Assembly (NCBI RefSeq): GCF_028372415.1
Contig: NC_092875.1
Coordinates: 56,718,919 to 56,782,918 of the forward strand
Direction of reading: 5' to 3'
Source: Notamacropus eugenii
Taxonomy: Eukaryota; Chordata; Mammalia; Diprotodontia; Macropodidae
DNA: 64,000 bases
A program made the translations under genes and the position numbers. Shown piece by piece: positions 63,566 to 64,000 of this stretch. The notes under the pieces are model-generated. The model was not told the origin of the DNA. It did no database searches and saw only the letters and a list, made by a program, of their open reading frames with translations. The first letter of the stretch is position 1, and the number at the start of each line of letters is the position of its first letter.

Positions 63566-64000
63566 TCTAGGCTGACTGCTTCTGGTAGGTACCCTCATAA
63601 CTACTCATGAGAATGTGATACTAGTTGGATCACATAGGAGACTACTCTCCATCTGATACATACCCAATTCTCTTGACTTTTTCATTCTTTCAAATGGCTC
63701 TGATGGCCACAATTACATAATATTAACTGAATAAACCCAAAGCTGTTGCCTTTCTACTGGGCACCTGTTTTCTGGTTGGTGTTTTCCTATTTTCAATTGC
63801 AAAGAATTTAAGCTACTGTCAATATTCCCCTTTCTAAGCTTTTTTGGGGGATACTGTTGGTTGAAGGGTTTTCACATTTCCTTTTTCTACAGACTACAGT
63901 TTTTCCATTCTATCAAGTGATGCCCCTGCCCACCAATTATCTTGATGATAAGTATTGCTTGCAAGAATATTCCACCCTCTTCCTCATTTGTACTTGGATC
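63566..64000. other. Gene-free end of the window
   Basis: Nothing recognised. Confidence 0.35.

Overview
This is an AT-rich, repeat-dense piece of nuclear DNA from a marsupial. The marsupial call rests on the repeats: MAR1-type tRNA SINEs, RTE LINEs with a matching RTE-tail SINE, HAL1 (half-L1, ORF1-only) elements, a marsupial-type L1, and old CR1/L3, L2 and MIR copies. No sequence in the window decides the species.

Two host genes of the window's own can be supported. SLC1A6 (EAAT4, the Purkinje-cell glutamate transporter) lies complete on the minus strand, with its coding start at 62953 and its stop at 48468. Nine coding exons with GT-AG introns add up to 1695 bp, or 564 codons plus stop, the same length as the human protein. 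At 26844-27778 on the plus strand is a single-exon olfactory receptor gene, closest to family 7, with one missing base near codon 174. Human 19p13.12 also has SLC1A6 next to family 7 olfactory receptors, so the arrangement is conserved. A third host sequence is a 5' part-copy of HAUS1 mRNA at 31474-32858, retroposed into an RTE LINE.

Layout. 1-1960: old SINEs and unassigned purine-rich DNA. 1960-12740: copy A of an old tandem segmental duplication. 13010-15897: a HAL1 element on the minus strand, split by a solo LTR. 15930-24400: copy B, colinear with the first 9.2 kb of A. 24400-39060: a stretch absent from A, holding the olfactory receptor, an L2, an L1, the RTE with the HAUS1 retrocopy, a long (CT)n tract and a lone LTR. 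39060-41050: copy C, the continuation of B that matches the last 1.3 kb of A. 41600-48400: SINEs, L2, a CR1/L3 LINE and a small hAT-like element. 48468-63016: SLC1A6, whose introns hold old repeats and two (CA)n tracts. 63017-64000: upstream flank; the SLC1A6 promoter is probably beyond the window.

The strongest observations concern genome history. The A and B/C copies act as filled and empty sites for several insertions (a MAR1, a solo LTR, a HAL1 end), which orders these events. The olfactory receptor sits exactly where A and B/C stop matching. I found no undescribed biological system; the novel points are structural (nested insertions, the HAUS1/L1 composite retrocopy, and a SINE whose head and tail both match the RTE in the same window).
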